A stretch of 7,031 nucleotides of DNA, taken from positions 1-7,031 of the forward strand of contig URYK01000084.1 in assembly GCA_900552125.1 (NCBI GenBank). The letters run 5' to 3'. Under the pieces are notes generated by a model. That model was given only the letters and a program-made list of their open reading frames with translations. It made no database searches and was not told where the DNA came from. The stretch comes from an uncultured Solobacterium sp. GTDB taxonomy: Bacteria > Bacillota_I > Bacilli_A > Erysipelotrichales > Erysipelotrichaceae. A program made the position numbers and the translations under genes. Positions 1-7,017 of this stretch are shown here, piece by piece; position 1 is the first letter of the stretch, and the number at the start of each line of letters is the position of its first letter.

Positions 1-144
1 CTGTATAAACGTATGGAAGTCCAGGGCAGATTCCGCTGGCCCAGAAATCAGTTGGAAGTAAAACAATTGACCTGGCAGCAATTCGACTGGCTCATGTCCG
101 GGCTTGAAATCGAACAACCCAAGGCATTCAAACCTACGGAATGA
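1..144 (+). CDS. tnpB: IS66 family accessory protein TnpB (Orf2), C-terminal end only
   Basis: Frame 1 is open from the first base to a TGA at 142-144 and encodes the last 47 residues of a protein that starts outside the window. The residues carry landmarks typical of the IS66 Orf2/TnpB C-terminus: GRFRWPR (residues 10-16 of the visible part), the stretch around QQFDWLMSGL, and an ending with IEQPKAFKP. TnpB is a small protein of roughly 115-120 residues in this family; it is needed for transposition, but its biochemical role is not well established. It lies 127 bases upstream of tnpC on the same strand, as expected. Its base composition matches tnpC and not the AT-rich genes to the right. 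The 5' end cannot be judged here. Confidence 0.88.
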   Translation: MYKRMEVQGRFRWPRNQLEVKQLTWQQFDWLMSGLEIEQPKAFKPTE

Positions 145-213
145 TCGCGTAAACGGAGGGGCTTCTCACCCTGTATCATGTCTGAAATCCCTTGTAAATG
201 CTGGGTTTTCTGC

Positions 214-242
214 TTCTTTTTCATTGCTTTTTATGGTATAAT
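214..242 (+). promoter_or_regulatory. Candidate extended -10 promoter for tnpC
   Basis: TATAAT lies at 237-242, preceded by TG at 234-235, which gives an extended -10 (TGGTATAAT). The matching -35 position at 17-base spacing is TTCTTT (214-219), a poor match, which an extended -10 can tolerate. A start near 249 would give a leader of about 23 bases with the tnpC ribosome binding site inside it. This would allow tnpC expression independent of tnpA-tnpB. It is a consensus match only, and AT-rich DNA gives some chance hits. Confidence 0.5.
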
Positions 243-255
243 AAGAGCAGTGAAA

Positions 256-261
256 AAGGAG
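256..261 (+). promoter_or_regulatory. Ribosome binding site of tnpC
   Basis: AAGGAG sits 10 bases before the ATG at 272-274. No better start lies nearby in the same frame, so it supports ATG 272 as the tnpC start. Confidence 0.7.
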
Positions 262-271
262 CAGAAAACAT

Positions 272-1582
272 ATGGCTGGCAATTCAAAAGATTCAAAAAT
301 CCTTGCGTACAAGGACATGATCAACCAACTGAATAAGACGATTTCCACACAGACAGAACTGATCCAGTCTTTACAAAAAACATTGGAAGCAGACCGGCTG
401 GAAAAAGAAAACCTTCGTCAGCAGATTGAATATCTCACGAAGAAACTTTTTGGTACTTCCAGTGAAAAACGGAAAGATATCGATGGCCAGTTGAATCTTT
501 TTGATGAAGCCGGGCAGGAAGCAGATCCGACATGGGAACAGGAACTTCCTGATGACATCACTGTTCCGGAACATAAGAGAAAAGCAAGACGGACACATGC
601 TGATCTCTTTAAAAATGTTCCTTCCTGCGACGAGATCATTTCTCTTCCGGAGGAGGAGCGAAACTGTCCAACCTGCGGAACGCAGATGGAATGTATTGGG
701 AAAGAATTCGTCCGCCATGAATTTCGTTTTACCCCGGCCAAGGGAAAAGTAGTAAATATCTATCGTGAAACCTATAAATGCCCGGAGTGTGCCATATCAG
801 AGGAACATCCGGATGATCAGACATTTGTCAAAGCCCCTGTTCAGGAAGCATTGATCCCGGAAAGTTATGCATCGGAATCCGTTGTCGGATGGGCAATGCA
901 CCAGAAGTACCAGAATGGTCTGCCGTTAAACAGGCAGGAAGAGGACTGGAAGCAACTGGGTGTCCCATTAAGCCGGGCTACGCTTGCTAACTGGATCATT
1001 TACTGTGCCGAGAATTATCTCCGTCATGTTTATGATTATTTTCACCGTCAGTTACGGATGCGTAAATATCTGATGGCAGATGAAACCCGGGTTCAGGTAC
1101 TGAATGAGCCGGAGCGCAATCCTGAAACAGATTCCTGGATGTGGCTCTTCCGCAGTGGAGAAGATGGGCTTGCGCCGATCCTGCTCTATCATTACACAGA
1201 GACAAGGGCAAAGTTCCATGCAGCATCTTTCCTACAGGGGTTCAGCGGATATCTGGAGACGGATGGATACCAGGGTTATAATAATCTGCCGGACATCAAA
1301 CGCTGCTCTTGCTGGGCACATGTGAGACGTTATTTCACAGATGCCATACCGAAAGGGAAAGAGTATGATTACAGCCTTCCGGCAGTGCAGGGAGTACAGT
1401 TCTGTTCCAAGCTGTTTGATTGTGAGCGGTACTCAAAAGCAAAAAATCACACTGCGGAGCAGAGAAAACAATTTCGTCTTGAAAAGGAGAAGCCGATACT
1501 GGAGGCATTCTGGAATTGGCTGGATCAACAGCGCCCAAACAAGGGAACCCGTTTGGCGAAAGCGGTGAACTTCCATGGCTAA
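272..1582 (+). pseudogene. tnpC: IS66 family transposase TnpC, truncated at the C-terminus
   Basis: The frame encodes 436 residues; full-length IS66 TnpC proteins are usually somewhat over 500. In order it shows an N-terminal coiled-coil/leucine-zipper region (about 14-60) ending in LTKKLFGTSSEK, a linker with LNLFDEAE-like acidic sequence (74-84), a zinc-binding module with CPTC (132-135) and CPEC (170-173), and the DDE transposase core with D270 (LMADETRV) and D331 (LETDGYQGY). The reading frame then ends with AKAVNFHG. The family normally continues with the segment holding the catalytic glutamate (around SFSNNLSEN) and a C-terminal domain; both are absent here. Without the third acidic residue the protein should be unable to catalyse strand transfer. 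Similarity seems to end around residue 433, and the last codons probably come from joined sequence. An N-terminal DNA-binding fragment could still be made, since start and ribosome binding site are intact. Family identity is certain; the cause of the break is not visible. Confidence 0.93.
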
Positions 1583-1594
1583 TAATAAGTCTCT

Positions 1595-1618
1595 ATTTTT
1601 CAATAACTATTGCAAAAT
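1595..1618. terminator. Weak hairpin between tnpC remnant and vncS
   Basis: The inverted repeat pairs ATTTT (1595-1599) with AAAAT (1614-1618), and CAATA (1601-1605) with TATTG (1608-1612), with one mismatch and a very tight loop. It lies 11 bases past the vncS stop and between the two convergent genes, where a terminator would be expected. The stem is AT-rich and neither strand has a clear U-tract directly after it, so it may be weak or only chance. No better terminator for vncR-vncS was seen before the IS66 remnant. Confidence 0.3.
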
Positions 1619-1628
1619 TATATCTTGT

Positions 1629-2948
1629 TTAAGAAAATATTTTAATTTTAAAGATAAAAAATTCTTCATCCTGCAATGCTTTATATTCTATATTGTAATT
1701 ATTCAGAATATTACTTACAATATATAAACCTAATCCATTACTATTTTCCTTATTTAAATCAAATTTAACATCAAATATTTTATCCATATTCGAAATTTTA
1801 TTGTTACCGTATGTATTCTCTATATATAACCAATCATTAACTATCCCAATATTAATTACCCCATTTACATCAGTATATTTTACCGCATTACTAATCAAAT
1901 TAGATAGAATAATCTTTAAAGCTGTTTTTCCTATATAAACATTCTCATCTAATATATAATTATTGACAGTTATTTTCTTTTGATTTGCTAATATTTCATA
2001 CTTTTTTAATATGTCTTCTAATGTATCATTTATTTTCAAATATTCTTCATCATTATTCAAATTTTCTATAGAATGAACTGATAATATTTGAGAAATATTT
2101 TTTGTTAAACTATCAACGATTTCAATACATTCATTAATATAAATATCTCTTTCTTTATATTTTCCAATATTGTATTTCATGTTTTCCAGTATTATTTTAA
2201 GACTAGCAAGAGGAGTTTTAAGTTCATGGGATGCGCCTTTAAAAAAGTCATATTTTAACTTTTCTAATTTTAAAATTTCTTTATTTTTAAATTCCAAATC
2301 GTCAATTGTTCTTAATAAAGTAGAATACAAATCATTAATTTGTTGTTTTAATTCTCCAACTTCATCATTAGAGCTAACTTTTAAACGCGTTTTTTTATCC
2401 AGTTTCATCATTTTATCAGTAACAATTTTTATTTCTTGTAAATTATTTTTTATTGATTTTGCATAAATTAAAGAAATAATAGCAGAAAATAAAATTGATA
2501 TTAATAAAGAATATGGTAAAAATTTAAGGCTTAAATCTTTCGCATCTTTTTGCATATCAGCTGTAGAAACAAATTGTAGATTTATTTTTTTACCATCATT
2601 AAGCTTGATTTCTCTTTCTTCAATTATCAGAGAATTACTATCACTTTCTAAATTAACATTTATATTATCTTTGATTTGTATTTCATTCTTATTATTTTTT
2701 TCTTTTATAAATGCTTTTATTTCACTACTCTTAGAATAAAGTTCCAAAGTTTGTTCTATATATTTTATTTCTTTTCCATTCATATTACTAGAAATTTCAT
2801 TTGCAATATTATAAATCTTTTCTTTTCTCGTCTCCAAATATGTTTTAGGAAAGATAAAAAAAACTAATGAATGAACTAATATAATTATTATTCCAAGAAC
2901 AGAAAATATTTGTATGAACATTTTTGGAAATATCTTTAATTTTTTCAT
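1629..2948 (-). CDS. vncS: Sensor histidine kinase, VncS-like
   Basis: This 439-residue membrane kinase should phosphorylate itself and then the response regulator encoded just upstream. It has a transmembrane segment (about 11-33), an extracytoplasmic sensing region of about 110 residues rich in Lys, Glu and Asn (34-143), a second transmembrane segment (144-163), a HAMP-like linker (164-216), a dimerisation/phosphoacceptor domain with SHELKTPLASL (phosphorylated H241), and a HATPase domain. ATP-binding features are the N box NLISNAVKYTD (350-360) and the glycine-rich NSNGLGLYIVSN (402-413). The usual DxGxG box is not recognisable; its place holds IENTYGNN (376-383). The ATG (2948-2946) overlaps the vncR TGA as ATGA, with GGAG five bases ahead, so translation is probably coupled. 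Length and gene order match pneumococcal VncS (about 440 residues). The signal cannot be deduced from sequence. The VncS name rests on locus context as well as on the domains; histidine kinase identity is very firm. Confidence 0.92.
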   Translation of the reverse strand: MKKLKIFPKMFIQIFSVLGIIIILVHSLVFFIFPKTYLETRKEKIYNIANEISSNMNGKEIKYIEQTLELYSKSSEIKAFIKEKNNKNEIQIKDNINVNLESDSNSLIIEEREIKLNDGKKINLQFVSTADMQKDAKDLSLKFLPYSLLISILFSAIISLIYAKSIKNNLQEIKIVTDKMMKLDKKTRLKVSSNDEVGELKQQINDLYSTLLRTIDDLEFKNKEILKLEKLKYDFFKGASHELKTPLASLKIILENMKYNIGKYKERDIYINECIEIVDSLTKNISQILSVHSIENLNNDEEYLKINDTLEDILKKYEILANQKKITVNNYILDENVYIGKTALKIILSNLISNAVKYTDVNGVINIGIVNDWLYIENTYGNNKISNMDKIFDVKFDLNKENSNGLGLYIVSNILNNYNIEYKALQDEEFFIFKIKIFS

Positions 2949-3598
2949 TTTCTCTCCAATTTATATCCTACATTTCTTATAGTAGTTATACAGTCTAATT
3001 GTAATTTTTTTCTAAGTTCTTTTATATATACATCTATTACTCGATCATAAGGAATTTCTTCGCTATCTTTCCATACATAATCAATAATTTGCATTCTTGT
3101 TAACACTTGTCCATTATTATCCAATAAACATTTTAATACTTCTAGTTCTTTTGCATTTACATCTATTTCTTCACCATTTATTTGAGCTGTATAGCTATTA
3201 AAATTAACCGATAGATCCTTATATTCAAACTTCTCTAAATGTCCATAATTCTTCTTAATTAAAGAATCTATTCTAGCCTTTAAGACCGGCAATGAAAATG
3301 GCTTTTCTACATATCCGTCTACTAAATTAGTAAATGCATCAATTTTATATTCTTCATCGCTAAATGCAGTCAAGATTAGAATTGGTAAATTGCTTTTCTT
3401 TCTAATTTCTTTCAATACTTCTAAACCATTTATAAAAGGTATCTGTATGTCTAAGATAACCAGATTTATATCGCTATTAAATTCTGACAAGGCTTCTCTT
3501 CCATCTTTAGCTTGAATAACAGTATATCCAAATTCTGAAAGATATTCACTTATTCCCTCTCTTATCATATTATCATCTTCAACAGTTAATATTTTCAT
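2945..3598 (-). CDS. vncR: OmpR/PhoB-family response regulator, VncR-like
   Basis: The 217-residue product is a DNA-binding response regulator, presumably activated by the adjacent kinase. The receiver domain (1-115) has the acidic pocket E7-D8-D9, phosphoacceptor D50 (LVILD), conserved T77 (LILTA) and K99-P100 (VEKP). The winged-helix domain (about 120-217) includes the recognition-helix region RVIDVYIKELRKKL (176-189) and the C-terminal TIRNVGYKL (206-214). I start at ATG 3598 (MKILTVEDD), which has GGAGG (3608-3604) five bases ahead. A longer version starting at GTG 3610 would put its start codon on the edge of that ribosome binding site and add only MEVY. The gene follows a terminator and has its own promoter (3629-3657); its stop overlaps the vncS start. 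Length matches pneumococcal VncR (about 218). Targets are unknown; the adjacent vex operon and self-regulation are plausible but not shown. Confidence 0.94.
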   Translation of the reverse strand: MKILTVEDDNMIREGISEYLSEFGYTVIQAKDGREALSEFNSDINLVILDIQIPFINGLEVLKEIRKKSNLPILILTAFSDEEYKIDAFTNLVDGYVEKPFSLPVLKARIDSLIKKNYGHLEKFEYKDLSVNFNSYTAQINGEEIDVNAKELEVLKCLLDNNGQVLTRMQIIDYVWKDSEEIPYDRVIDVYIKELRKKLQLDCITTIRNVGYKLERK

Positions 3599-3603
3599 AT
3601 ATA

Positions 3604-3608
3604 CCTCC
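3604..3608 (-). promoter_or_regulatory. Ribosome binding site deciding the vncR start
   Basis: On the minus strand GGAGG is followed by TATAT and then ATG (3598-3596). This ideal spacing favours the ATG over the in-frame GTG at 3610, which partly overlaps the site. Confidence 0.8.
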
Positions 3609-3628
3609 ACTTAAGCCTATACACTTAT

Positions 3629-3657
3629 ATTATACAGCATATTATTTGATATTTAAA
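3629..3657 (-). promoter_or_regulatory. Sigma-A-type promoter of vncR-vncS
   Basis: On the minus strand TTTAAA (3657-3652, four of six matches to TTGACA) is followed after exactly 17 bases by a perfect TATAAT (3634-3629). Transcription would start near 3622, giving a leader of about 24 bases with GGAGG inside. The -35 lies three bases past the U-tract of the vex3 terminator, so the short gap holds a complete stop-and-restart unit. No clear operator repeat is visible, though the strong AT bias makes weak VncR sites hard to recognise. Confidence 0.7.
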
Positions 3658-3660
3658 AGC

Positions 3661-3697
3661 AAAAAAATTTTTGGTGCTAAAAAGCACCGAAAATTTT
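3661..3697 (-). terminator. Intrinsic terminator after vex3
   Basis: Reading the minus strand, a stem of GGTGCT (3688-3683) and AGCACC (3678-3673) closes a four-base loop. It is extended below a single mismatch by an AAAATTTT self-complementary flank (3697-3690 with 3671-3664) and ends in a run of seven T (3667-3661). The flank begins inside the vex3 stop codon. The T-run is only on the minus-strand exit side, so the terminator works for the vex operon and separates it from vncR-vncS. Some read-through is possible. Confidence 0.88.
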
Positions 3698-5072
3698 AAT
3701 TATTGTCAATTAATAATTCTTTTGGATTCCTTCTTAATATATTGAATGAAGAAATAATCAAAGATACAAGAAGTACTAAACTCATAAATATAACTACATA
3801 AAATATGAATTTAGGTAATACATTTATATCTAAACTTGATAATGTCTTGTTAAATCCTTCAGCTTCTGCCCCACCACCTAATTGGCTAGATGCAGATTGT
3901 CTAGCTATTTGTTTAGCTATATCACCAGTAACCTTATTCAATATATTATTCCCAAGCTTATCAGCTGTATATTGAGCTAAGAAATAAGAACCAACGAATG
4001 CGGGGATTGATATAAATACCATCTCAATTAGGAATTGACCAAAAATTTCTAATTTTGATATACCTAATGATAGTAATACTGCTATTTCCTTCTTTCTGGC
4101 ATTCATCCATAATAATAATAATAATGAAACTACAACTCCTGCAAATATTAATGAGCCAACAAATAATTTATTTGAAATTGAGTAGATACCTGATATAGAT
4201 TGTTGTAATGCAGGATAATTTGATGAACTTTTAATCAAATTATATTCTCTCCAATTTATATCTAATTTCCCAAGATCTTTTATTACACTATCAAGATTCT
4301 TATCACCTTTTACAAAGAATGTTGCATCTTGGTATACAGCTGTATCTTCTGTATTACCATAAACTTTAGCAGCTGTATGAACATCAGTGATTAATGTATT
4401 TTCGTATAGTTCTTGTGCTGCACTTACTCCACCGCTATTATGCCCATCGAATAGACCTTTAATTTCTACTTCTACTGTTTCATCTGCACCTTTCTCATTA
4501 TCAGCATCAAATAAATTAGATTTTATTTTTATCTTATCTCCAACTTTAAGATTATTTTTTTCAGCTAAATCTTTATGCATTAAGATTTTATTTTTATCTT
4601 CATTTTCTAAATGCTTTCCTTCTACTAATTTATATGCTTCTGATACAAATTTTGTTTCTTTTGATGAGTCGTTAACCCCAGTTAACATAACTGTTCTTTT
4701 AAAATTCTTCGCTCTTTCAGGTGATTGATTCGCAAGAGTCTCTTGAGTTTCAATAATATCATAATCAACTAAATCTGCAACACTGTTTATTCTTTTTACA
4801 TAGGAGTCTATACTATCTGTTTGAGATATCTTTTTAATATCTTCACCTTTTACATTTCCCCCACCTCTAGGTGTTCCTGGATTTACTTGTCTATTTATCT
4901 CCATAGAAAAACTATTTGTTATATTAGCAAATGTTTCTTTTGAAGCTCTGTCCGTAGCATCTTTAATAGATAAACTAATGAGACTTAAAGTTGACATAGA
5001 TAAAATAACTAATATAATAATTAATGATTTTAAGCTTTTTCTAGTTACATAAGCAAATGCATTTTTTATCAT
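3696..5072 (-). CDS. vex3: ABC transporter permease of the FtsX type, Vex3-like
   Basis: The 458-residue product is a membrane subunit of a MacB/FtsX-type ABC transporter. It has a first transmembrane segment at about 15-36, a large extracytoplasmic MacB-like domain (about 38-300), then three transmembrane segments (about 303-324, 352-375, 422-443) and a short cytoplasmic tail ending PKELLIDNN. The FtsX-type cytoplasmic turn after the second membrane segment reads ARKKEIAVLLSLGISK (335-350), where the ATPase is expected to contact. Distinctive are a Gly/Pro-rich stretch NPGTPRGGGNVKGEDI (64-79) and GGGAEAEGFNKTLSSLDI (409-426). Both closely resemble what I remember of pneumococcal Vex3, which is also about 459 residues. 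The ATG at 5072 shares one base with the vex2 stop (TAATG), and GGAGG (5084-5080) lies seven bases ahead. A terminator follows directly. It is not a BceB-type permease, which has about ten membrane segments. Substrate is unknown from sequence. Confidence 0.93.
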   Translation of the reverse strand: MIKNAFAYVTRKSLKSLIIILVILSMSTLSLISLSIKDATDRASKETFANITNSFSMEINRQVNPGTPRGGGNVKGEDIKKISQTDSIDSYVKRINSVADLVDYDIIETQETLANQSPERAKNFKRTVMLTGVNDSSKETKFVSEAYKLVEGKHLENEDKNKILMHKDLAEKNNLKVGDKIKIKSNLFDADNEKGADETVEVEIKGLFDGHNSGGVSAAQELYENTLITDVHTAAKVYGNTEDTAVYQDATFFVKGDKNLDSVIKDLGKLDINWREYNLIKSSSNYPALQQSISGIYSISNKLFVGSLIFAGVVVSLLLLLWMNARKKEIAVLLSLGISKLEIFGQFLIEMVFISIPAFVGSYFLAQYTADKLGNNILNKVTGDIAKQIARQSASSQLGGGAEAEGFNKTLSSLDINVLPKFIFYVVIFMSLVLLVSLIISSFNILRRNPKELLIDNN

Positions 5073-5728
5073 TATTCAACCTCCAAATTCATTTTATTTA
5101 CTTTTTTCAACTTTTTACCACTTAGTTCTAAAATGATATCCGCAGAATCTGCTACTTCCTTACTATGTGTTACAACTATTACACATTTATTTCTATCTTT
5201 AGCTAATTTCTTTAATATATTAATTATTTCTCCAGCAGTAACACTGTCTAGATTACCAGTAGGCTCATCAGCTAGTATTATTGGAGCATCTGATACCAAT
5301 GCTCTAGCAATAGCTACTCTTTGTTGCTGTCCACCAGATAATTTCATAACATTTCTTTTTATTTGTTTTTTATCTAAACCTAGTTCAAACAAGATACTTT
5401 CATCTGCTGATTTATTTACTAATCTAATATTTTCAATTGGTGATAAATAATCTATTAAATTATAGTTTTGAAATACTAAAGATATATTATTTTTTCTATG
5501 ATTACTATATCCTTTCTTTTGTATATCTTCATTCTTAAACAATATTTTTCCTGTTTGAGGTTTATCAAGTCCAGCAAGTAAGGAAAGAAGTGTAGATTTT
5601 CCTGCTCCTGACTTTCCTACTATCGCATAAAACTTCCCAAGTTCAAATTTTTGATTTACTCCTGACAAAACTTTTTCTTTAGAATTGGCATAACTATATG
5701 ATACATTCTTTATTTCTAATATTTCCAT
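5072..5728 (-). CDS. vex2: ABC transporter ATP-binding protein, Vex2-like
   Basis: The 218-residue ATPase should power the two neighbouring permeases, probably as a homodimer under a Vex1-Vex3 pair. Counting from the chosen start, it has Walker A GKSGAGKS (38-45), the Q-loop Q87 (VFQNYNLIDYLS), signature LSGGQQQR (130-137), Walker B IILADEP with D154-E155, the D-loop GNLD, and H-loop H188 (VTHS). It belongs to the MacB/LolD/FtsE-like group of ATPases. All catalytic residues are present, so it should be active. Two ATGs stand in tandem: 5731 is only three bases from AGGAG (5739-5735), while 5728 is six bases away, so I prefer 5728; the difference is one Met. The ribosome binding site overlaps the vex1 stop (TAGGAG), which suggests translational coupling. 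Length is close to pneumococcal Vex2 (about 215), with a few extra residues at the C-terminus. Confidence 0.95.
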   Translation of the reverse strand: MEILEIKNVSYSYANSKEKVLSGVNQKFELGKFYAIVGKSGAGKSTLLSLLAGLDKPQTGKILFKNEDIQKKGYSNHRKNNISLVFQNYNLIDYLSPIENIRLVNKSADESILFELGLDKKQIKRNVMKLSGGQQQRVAIARALVSDAPIILADEPTGNLDSVTAGEIINILKKLAKDRNKCVIVVTHSKEVADSADIILELSGKKLKKVNKMNLEVE

Positions 5729-5734
5729 CATTTT

Positions 5735-5739
5735 CTCCT
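5735..5739 (-). promoter_or_regulatory. Ribosome binding site of vex2, overlapping the vex1 stop
   Basis: AGGAG on the minus strand begins inside the vex1 stop codon (TAG, 5740-5738). It is three bases from one ATG and six from the next, so it favours the second ATG and ties vex2 translation to vex1. Confidence 0.7.
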
Positions 5740-7015
5740 AACTTATTTTTGATAATATTTCTTTAGGCTTCTTGATTAATATTAATGAAGAAGCAAATAC
5801 AACTGATAAAACAATAATACTTATTAATATTAAATAACTTTGTCCAAGTGTTGTTATATTTAACGTAAAACTACTATTATTTATTAAACTTCCACCGGAA
5901 ATCATTGAGTCCTCTGAGTTAATGAATCCATCTACAATTACTTTTAGTAATACATTTCCTAAAAATAAGGAAGATATTATACTTGGTATCGATATGAATA
6001 TTAACTCGAATATAAATTGCATTATAATTTGTATCTTAGATGTTCCAATAGATAAAAATATACCTATTTCATAAATTCTTTCTCTTAACCATAGAATCAA
6101 GATTAATGAAAGAACAACCATCCCACCTAACATAATAGAATAAGTCATTATTTTTATTATGTGTTTTATTCCACTCACTGACTCCAAAGACTCTTCAAAC
6201 GCATTAGAATCTTTTTCAACAAAATACTTTGACTCATCAATTTTAAGCTCTTTTAATTTGTTTAAGGCTAAGTCTGTAGATTCTGCACTACCAGAATACA
6301 TTAAAATTTTATTTGCGATTTTATTATTTTCTGATTTATTTAATATCTCTTGACTTGTTGAATAATCTACAAACACCATATTTTCACTAAAATCCGAAGA
6401 TAGCCCTGTATATGTTTCATGTTTTTTACCAGAAAAGATCCCTATAATTTTAAATTTATGACTTTTTATTTTTCCACTTTTTTCAATATCTAGTAATTCA
6501 AGATCAACTTCATCACCTAATTTTAGATTGTTTTGTTTAGCAAATTCTTCATGAACAATAATTGAATCCTTATCATTTTCCCCTATATTTTTACCTTCTT
6601 TAATTGTAAATACTCCACTACTAAATAAAATATTTCTTTTAGTATTATTTGTAGCTTCGAGTGAAACAACATTCTTAAATTCGTCAGATAAATCTTCTCT
6701 ATTTATTCTTTGTTCTCCGCTAACTACTTTAGCATCTTTTAGCTTTGCTAATCCATCATATTGCATTATTATTTCTTCAATTTCTTTTAATTTTTCAATA
6801 TCTTTAAATTCATTAACATTAAAATAGTTACCATCTTTTCTTGTTATTGATATTGAAGAATTAGAACTTTCATATAAAGCCTTTTCTATTTCATTGCTTG
6901 ATTTCATTATTGTTAAACAAGAATACAAGCAAGAAAGAACTATAGTTAATATGATAAAAATTATTAAAGTTCTATTTCTCTTTCTTGTAATATATGCTAT
7001 AGCATTTTTTATCAC
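5738..7015 (-). CDS. vex1: ABC transporter permease of the FtsX type, Vex1-like
   Basis: The 425-residue product has the same plan as the Vex3-like protein: transmembrane segments at about 16-36, 288-310, 336-360 and 394-414, with a large extracytoplasmic domain (about 37-285) between the first two. Both permeases begin MIKNA-AY-TRK and carry the FtsX-type turn (here RERIYEIGIFLSIGTSK, 311-327) and a PKE ending, so they look like diverged duplicates forming a heterodimer. Length equals what I recall for pneumococcal Vex1 (about 425). The start is GTG (7015-7013), supported by the shared N-terminus with the second permease. Upstream are two possible ribosome binding sites: AGGA (7021-7018), rather close at two bases, and AGGAG (7031-7027), rather far at eleven. 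It is the first complete gene of the operon in view; only 16 bases of upstream sequence are present, so the promoter is not seen. Its stop is 6-9 bases from the vex2 start. Confidence 0.92.
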   Translation of the reverse strand: MIKNAIAYITRKRNRTLIIFIILTIVLSCLYSCLTIMKSSNEIEKALYESSNSSISITRKDGNYFNVNEFKDIEKLKEIEEIIMQYDGLAKLKDAKVVSGEQRINREDLSDEFKNVVSLEATNNTKRNILFSSGVFTIKEGKNIGENDKDSIIVHEEFAKQNNLKLGDEVDLELLDIEKSGKIKSHKFKIIGIFSGKKHETYTGLSSDFSENMVFVDYSTSQEILNKSENNKIANKILMYSGSAESTDLALNKLKELKIDESKYFVEKDSNAFEESLESVSGIKHIIKIMTYSIMLGGMVVLSLILILWLRERIYEIGIFLSIGTSKIQIIMQFIFELIFISIPSIISSLFLGNVLLKVIVDGFINSEDSMISGGSLINNSSFTLNITTLGQSYLILISIIVLSVVFASSLILIKKPKEILSKIS

Positions 7016-7017
7016 TT

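Larger units (their letters stand above)
145..271 (+). other. tnpB-tnpC intergenic region of the IS66 element
   Basis: This is a 127-base non-coding gap between the two transposition genes. Its first part (145-200) shows no convincing gene or hairpin. Its second part holds a candidate promoter (214-242) and the tnpC ribosome binding site. A short antisense reading frame covering 166-348 has no recognisable protein features and overlaps the tnpC start, so I do not treat it as a gene. Confidence 0.5.
1..1575 (+). mobile_element. Partial IS66-family insertion sequence, cut at both ends
   Basis: The tail of tnpB followed by tnpC in the same direction is the usual IS66 gene order (tnpA-tnpB-tnpC). 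The left side continues outside the window. The right side ends inside tnpC, so the last part of the transposase gene, the right terminal inverted repeat and any target duplication are missing. The right limit given is approximate: similarity to the family seems to stop around 1571-1580, where the sequence also changes from about half G+C to strongly AT-rich. The element points towards the 3' end of the histidine kinase gene. With no intact transposase and no right end, this copy should not move on its own. The junction could be a real deletion or rearrangement, or an assembly join. Confidence 0.85.

Noticed and set aside
371..741. Overlapping antisense open frames inside tnpC (107 and 115 residues)
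   Set aside because: They lie opposite a clear transposase gene, have no recognisable domains and no convincing ribosome binding site; they are by-products of the tnpC codon pattern.
1583..1628. Right inverted repeat of the IS66 element
   Set aside because: No sequence here matches an expected element end, and the transposase gene is cut before its end, so the true terminus must be lost.
2945..3610. Longer vncR starting at GTG 3610
   Set aside because: The GTG partly overlaps the GGAGG that properly serves the ATG at 3598, and response regulators normally begin right at the MKIL-VEDD strand.
4387..4728. Plus-strand open frame of 113 residues opposite vex3
   Set aside because: Its Ser/Leu/Phe-rich composition is what the reverse strand of this gene gives. 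It has no start context and the sense gene is certain.
1629..7015. BceRS-BceAB-type bacitracin/lantibiotic resistance module
   Set aside because: BceB-type permeases are single proteins with about ten membrane segments, and BceS-type kinases have almost no outside domain. Here there are two four-segment permeases and a kinase with about 110 outside residues.
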